64,000 bases of DNA from VAXT01 sp963698015 (GTDB lineage: Bacteria > Actinomycetota > Thermoleophilia > Gaiellales > Gaiellaceae), in the NCBI GenBank assembly GCA_963698015.1, contig OY969109.1, positions 2,232,001 to 2,296,000 on the forward strand, given 5' to 3'. Both the position numbers and the translations under genes were made by a program. The notes beneath the pieces were generated by a model. That model saw nothing but the letters and a program-made list of their open reading frames with translations, searched no databases and was not told the DNA's origin. This document shows, one piece after another, positions 60,861 to 64,000 of this stretch. Each line of letters opens with the position of its first letter. Position 1 is the first letter of the stretch.

Positions 60861-61955
60861 ATGGAGCGCCTGCGGCGGATCCTGGCCAGCACCCGAATTG
60901 GGCTGCGCCCAGTTGGCGATCGCGCGCCTCTCGCCGCCCTGATCGGTCTCCACGTCAACTGGCCGCCCGCCCTCCTCGCGCTCGCGGCGACGATCGTGAC
61001 CGTCGTCCTCCTCATTCCGATGCTCCGCAGGCCGAAGGAGCGCGATGCGACGCCTGCTTCCGAACACCGCGAGCGGCGCAGGACGCCGGTCACGGGCCGG
61101 CGTGAGGCGCGTGAGGCCCTCGCCCTCGTCGGCGAGGCGCTCGCTGCCACGCACAATCCTCGCGCCCTGATGCCCGTGATCCTGAACGTGATCACCGAGG
61201 CAACGGGTGCACGTGGCGGCCGTCTCCTGCACGACGGGAAAGAGGTCGGCTGGGTCGGCAACCTCGACGGCGACGCGAAACCCGTGGAGTTCGATCTCTC
61301 GGCCGGGGACGATGCCGCGGCGATGACGCTCGAGCTCAACCCTCCCGACGGCGGCTTCGGGGAGGAGACGATGAAGCTCGCCGAGTGGCTCTCCTCGCAG
61401 GCCGCGATCGCGCTCGAGAACGCGCGGCTCCACGACATCGTCCAGTGGCAGGCGATCACCGACGAGCTGACGGGCCTCGTCAACCGCCGGCGGTTCCTCG
61501 ACGCGCTGCGCTCGGAGATCACACGGGGCAAGCGGCTCGGTGGGCGGCTGTCGGTCGTGCTCGCAGATCTCGACGGCTTCAAGCTGGTCAACGACCGGTT
61601 CGGGCATCACGCCGGCGACGAGGTGCTGATCGCGTTCGCGGACCTGCTCAGGGCGCACGGCCGGGACGTCGACGTCGCCGCGCGCCTCGGCGGCGAGGAG
61701 TTCGCGATCCTGCTTCCGGAGACGGGCCTGGACGGCGCGAAGACGGTTGCCGATCGTCTCCGCCTGTCGCTGGCCGAGCTACGGATCCCGCTCGGCGTGG
61801 GGGAGACGGTCATGGTGACGGCCAGCTTCGGGGTCGCCGAGCTCGGCGACTCGCAGTCCGTCGACGGGCTCCTGCGGGCGGCGGACAGCGCTCTCTACCG
61901 CGCGAAGGAGCAGGGCAAGAACCGCGTCGTGCTCGCGGGCCAGGACGCGGCCTAG
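60861..61955 (+). CDS. Membrane GGDEF diguanylate cyclase with GAF-like domain
   Basis: 364 residues. One or two membrane helices at 22-55 (PALLALAATIVTVVLLIPML), a GAF-like domain (about 75-190) and a GGDEF domain with TDELTGLVNRRRFLDAL, VVLADLDGFKLVNDRFGHHAGDEVL and RLGGEEFAILLPE (active GGEEF). It makes c-di-GMP; the RxxD inhibitory site is not seen. TAGACT lies 11 nt before ATG 60861, so the leader is short. Confidence 0.9.
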   Translation: MERLRRILASTRIGLRPVGDRAPLAALIGLHVNWPPALLALAATIVTVVLLIPMLRRPKERDATPASEHRERRRTPVTGRREAREALALVGEALAATHNPRALMPVILNVITEATGARGGRLLHDGKEVGWVGNLDGDAKPVEFDLSAGDDAAAMTLELNPPDGGFGEETMKLAEWLSSQAAIALENARLHDIVQWQAITDELTGLVNRRRFLDALRSEITRGKRLGGRLSVVLADLDGFKLVNDRFGHHAGDEVLIAFADLLRAHGRDVDVAARLGGEEFAILLPETGLDGAKTVADRLRLSLAELRIPLGVGETVMVTASFGVAELGDSQSVDGLLRAADSALYRAKEQGKNRVVLAGQDAA

Positions 61956-61982
61956 GCGCCGTCCGACTCGGCCTGCAAACTG

Positions 61983-62838
61983 TTGCCCGTGCTGACGCCG
62001 CATGCGGTCCGGCTGTCTGCACTTGTCGCAGCTGCGGTGAGTGCCGGATACCTGTGGCGTGCCGCGCTCGACCAGCACGCGCCGCAGAAGGTCATGGTCG
62101 CGGCACCGCCGGCGCTCCACTTCGAGCCGGGCACCGATCTGTTCAACTCGCTGACTGGCCTGCGCGCGGACGCGGCACGAGTCGCGCGGCAGGAGGCACT
62201 CAGGGCCGAGCAGGCGCAGCTGGCTGCGGCGTCGGCGCATCGGGCGTCCGCGCATGCGGCCCAGTCGCATTCGATCGTGTTCGTCCGCACGGTGCCCGCC
62301 GCTCCGTCTTCGCACCGCAGCCGGCCGACAGGTTCCGGCGGATCGAGTCACGCCCGGCCGAAGCCGAAGCCGAAGCCTCCGCGCGGCGGCAGCCCGAAGC
62401 CGCCGCCGCCTCCGCCGGCGCCGACAACCTGCTCCTCCGCCACCTGCTCCTCCGGCAGGGCCACCGCCCGCTCCGCCACCCCCGCCGCCTCCGGTCGGCA
62501 CCGGCACCAAGCCGGGGTGGGGCAAGGGCGACCGGCACCACCACCACACGGGCCCTCCGGGCCACTCGCGGCGCAAGTGCAAAGGGAAGGGCACGCAGAA
62601 TCAGGGCGAGGACGATCATCGGCACGGCTGGGGTCGGAAGCACGACGACGAGCACCAGGAACACGACGGCCACCACGGGCACCACGGCGGCTGGCATCAG
62701 GGCGGGGGCGGCCAGGGCGGGGGCGGTCACGAAGGCGGCGGCCACGAGGGCGGCGGCCACGAGGGCGGCGGCCACGAGGGCGGCGGCCACCAAGGCTGGG
62801 GCGGCCACCAGGGCGGCGGCCACGGAAACCACCACTAG
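61983..62838 (+). CDS. Secreted His/Gly-repeat protein (frameshift)
   Basis: About 284 residues if one extra base near 62427 is skipped. The start TTG 61983 (GTG 61989 possible) gives a hydrophobic N-terminus SALVAAAVSAGYLWRAAL, a helical part, then a Pro-rich stretch ending PPPPVGTGTKPGWGKGDRHH, and a 15-bp tandem repeat giving GGGHE repeats to GGGHGNHH. The His-rich tail could bind Zn, Ni or Cu. Function unknown. The frameshift is the sixth +1 shift in the window. Confidence 0.7.
62729..62790 (+). repeat. 15-bp tandem repeat, about four copies
   Basis: The unit GGCGGCGGCCACGAG encodes GGGHE and is repeated almost exactly at the end of the His/Gly-rich gene. It is a likely site of slippage and repeat-number change. 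Confidence 0.7.
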
Positions 62839-62847
62839 GCGACGCGT

Positions 62848-63501
62848 CTAACCCGCGCGGCGGAGCAGCTCTTCGAGGTCGAGCACGGCCGTCCGGCCCC
62901 GCCGGAGCTCGACGGAGCCGCGCTCCTCCGCCTCGCGCAGCACCCGGTTCACGGTCGCCCGGGAGGTGCCGGCCAGCTCGGCGATCTCCTCCTGCGTGAG
63001 CGGCACTACGGCCTCTCCGTCGCCCGCTCCGTACAGCTCGGCTAGCTCGCACATCCGTCGCAGCACCCTGCGGTCGGCCGGAACGTAGTACGCCTCGACC
63101 AGCTGGTCGGAAAGCCTGCGCAGGCGGTCGGTGAGGATTCCGACGAGAACATCGTTCACGATCGGATGCTCGTGGCGCAGCCGCTCGAAGTCGTCGCGGT
63201 AGACGGAGTACGTCTCTGCGGGCTCGAGCGCGCTCACGGTCGCGGAGCGGACCGGCTCCCGGCCGAGCAGCGCGAGCTCACCGAACGCGTCGCCCGGCCC
63301 GCGCACGGAGAGCATCGCGGTGTCCCCGAGCGGCGTCACGATGCGAACCGAGAATCGCCCCTTCCGGATGAGGTTCAGCGAATCGGCCGGGTCGCCGCGG
63401 TGGAAGACGACCTCGCCGCGCGCGAACGACCGGCGGCGCGCGATCGTGAGCAACGCGTGCAGCGCCTCATCTGGCACATCGGCGAGCAGCTGCCATTCCA
63501 C
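62848..63501 (-). CDS. Crp/Fnr-family transcription regulator
   Basis: 217 residues from GTG 63501. The cyclic-nucleotide-like domain (1-125) has EVVFHRGDPADSLNLIRKGRF and GPGDAFGELALLG. The HTH is LTQEEIAELAGTSRATVNRVLREAEE (about 167-192), with the recognition helix TSRATVNR. cNMP contacts look altered, so the ligand is unclear. The GTG is preceded by a perfect 18-bp palindrome, giving room for autoregulation. It is divergent from the repeat-protein gene at 63606. Confidence 0.9.
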   Translation of the reverse strand: MEWQLLADVPDEALHALLTIARRRSFARGEVVFHRGDPADSLNLIRKGRFSVRIVTPLGDTAMLSVRGPGDAFGELALLGREPVRSATVSALEPAETYSVYRDDFERLRHEHPIVNDVLVGILTDRLRRLSDQLVEAYYVPADRRVLRRMCELAELYGAGDGEAVVPLTQEEIAELAGTSRATVNRVLREAEERGSVELRRGRTAVLDLEELLRRAG

Positions 63502-63504
63502 GAT

Positions 63505-63522
63505 GTGTCAAGAGTTTGACAC
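63505..63522. promoter_or_regulatory. Palindromic operator candidate between Crp and the repeat protein
   Basis: GTGTCAA-GAGT-TTGACAC is a perfect inverted repeat. A second palindrome GACACT-TCC-AGTGTC (63518-63532) overlaps it. These suit a Crp-type dimer and sit in the 104-bp divergent gap, so self-control of the regulator is likely. Confidence 0.55.
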
Positions 63523-63605
63523 TTCCAGTGTCGCGGCGGCGAACGACATGGAGCGGAGGGCTTCCTACGGTGTCGTCAATGACGAAACACACCAAAGGAG
63601 GCGTC

Positions 63606-64000
63606 ATGAAGGTCAAAGGTTCACGCCGACTCGTCGCACGCCTCGGCCTCGCACTCGCGGTGGCGGCAATCGCCGCACCGGGCGCACATGCGATGAACGC
63701 CATGAACGAGAGCGGAGGCGGAGGCGGCCTTCGCCTCTATGCGGACGATCTCCACGCCCCGCTCGCAGTCGCGACTCTCAATGCGTCGAACGTTCGCACC
63801 GACGCGGCTTCTCTGCAGCCGATCCTTCCGGGTTCGAACGTTCGCACCGACGCGGCCTCGTTCAAGCCAACACCCGTCCCGGTCTCGTTCCTCGCGTCGA
63901 ACACTCGGACCGACGCGGCTTCTTCGGTGCCGATCACCGACGCTCGCCACAGCGCGCTGCTCAAGCACAGGGCGCAGATCGGCCAGACGCCGACGCAGCT
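63606..64000 (+). CDS. Exported protein with SNVRTDAAS repeats (cut by window end)
   Basis: The frame runs from ATG 63606 to the window end without a stop (131 residues seen). AAAGGAGG is a strong ribosome site. Signal peptide: VKGSRRLVARLGLALAVAAI then AAPGAHA. Mature part starts MNAMNESGGGGGLRLYADDL. Three near-identical blocks follow: SNVRTDAAS (63786), SNVRTDAAS (63834) and SNTRTDAAS (63897), spaced 16 and 21 residues. I do not recognise the family; it looks like a surface or exported repeat protein controlled with the Crp-type gene next to it. Confidence 0.7.
   Translation, partial: MKVKGSRRLVARLGLALAVAAIAAPGAHAMNAMNESGGGGGLRLYADDLHAPLAVATLNASNVRTDAASLQPILPGSNVRTDAASFKPTPVPVSFLASNTRTDAASSVPITDARHSALLKHRAQIGQTPTQ
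63786..63923 (+). repeat. Three coding repeats (SNxRTDAAS)
   Basis: 27-nt units at 63786-63812, 63834-63860 and 63897-63923; the first two differ at two bases, and the third changes GTT to ACT at residue 3. The intervening sequence is unrelated. Confidence 0.7.

Noticed and set aside
62729..62790. A short CRISPR-like array
   Set aside because: The repeats are adjacent 15-mers without spacers and encode GGGHE in frame.

Overview
The window is very GC-rich, dense, double-stranded coding DNA from a free-living aerobic bacterium. A primary sigma factor, an Lhr-type helicase, a LigD polymerase domain, a bacterial ParA/FtsZ pair, TANNNT-type -10 boxes and many CoA-thioester enzymes point to Actinomycetota. 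The overall gene set resembles Thermoleophilia/Gaiellales, but that is an inference from gene content, not a proven placement. I see no rRNA, tRNA, CRISPR array, prophage or transposase gene.

Layout. 1-4.5 kb: end of a DegV protein, a secreted cupredoxin, a leftward block of rhodanese-MoeB/ThiF, JAMM peptidase and FAD oxidase, and a TPR protein. 4.6-12.5 kb: RpoD-like sigma factor followed by two strong hairpins, an M20 peptidase, a YtcJ-like amidohydrolase, and a multi-PAS histidine kinase flanked by two paralogous VOC proteins. 12.5-17.2 kb: acyl-CoA dehydrogenase, LigD polymerase, phytoene-desaturase-like oxidoreductase and a cysteine-desulfurase-like enzyme; four single-base frameshifts lie here. 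17.2-26.2 kb: secreted protein, tandem-Nudix protein, HhH-GPD protein, Lhr helicase, small membrane protein, Nei glycosylase, unknown protein. 26.3-30.4 kb: small protein, ParA, FtsZ with a long N-terminal extension, polytopic membrane protein. 30.5-42.5 kb: gamma-glutamyltransferase, GNAT, HisC, cobalamin/radical SAM protein, MFS, MeaB, threonine dehydratase, and a zinc-ribbon/cyclase/ATPase signalling protein (frameshifted). 42.5-57.3 kb: GNAT, persulfide-dioxygenase-like MBL with two rhodanese domains, acyl-CoA dehydrogenase, PepA, SCP2 protein, beta-propeller protein, biotin carboxylase, MFS, enoyl-CoA hydratase, DapA-like aldolase, FAD oxidase, cupin block and carboxyltransferase. 57.4-64 kb: secreted small proteins, MBL hydrolase, alpha/beta hydrolase, cupredoxin-PASTA protein, GGDEF protein, His/Gly-repeat protein, Crp-type regulator, and a repeat-containing secreted protein cut by the window end.

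Functional links. The acyl-CoA dehydrogenase, biotin carboxylase, carboxyltransferase and enoyl-CoA hydratase could together serve leucine or another branched acyl-CoA pathway; MeaB implies a methylmalonyl-CoA mutase elsewhere. Rhodanese, MoeB/ThiF, JAMM and persulfide dioxygenase genes show active sulfur-transfer chemistry.

The most unusual signals are not genes. (1) A family of about 35-bp palindromes (GGACNNGTCC boxes around a 13-bp palindromic core) sits inside several unrelated coding sequences and, with a different core, between genes. (2) A separate 27-bp, less GC-rich repeat lies in frame in two unrelated enzymes. (3) Many genes have a TANNNT -10 hexamer placed 6-7 nt before the start codon, which predicts widespread leaderless transcription and helps choose starts. 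(4) Six single-base frameshifts are all of the +1 type.
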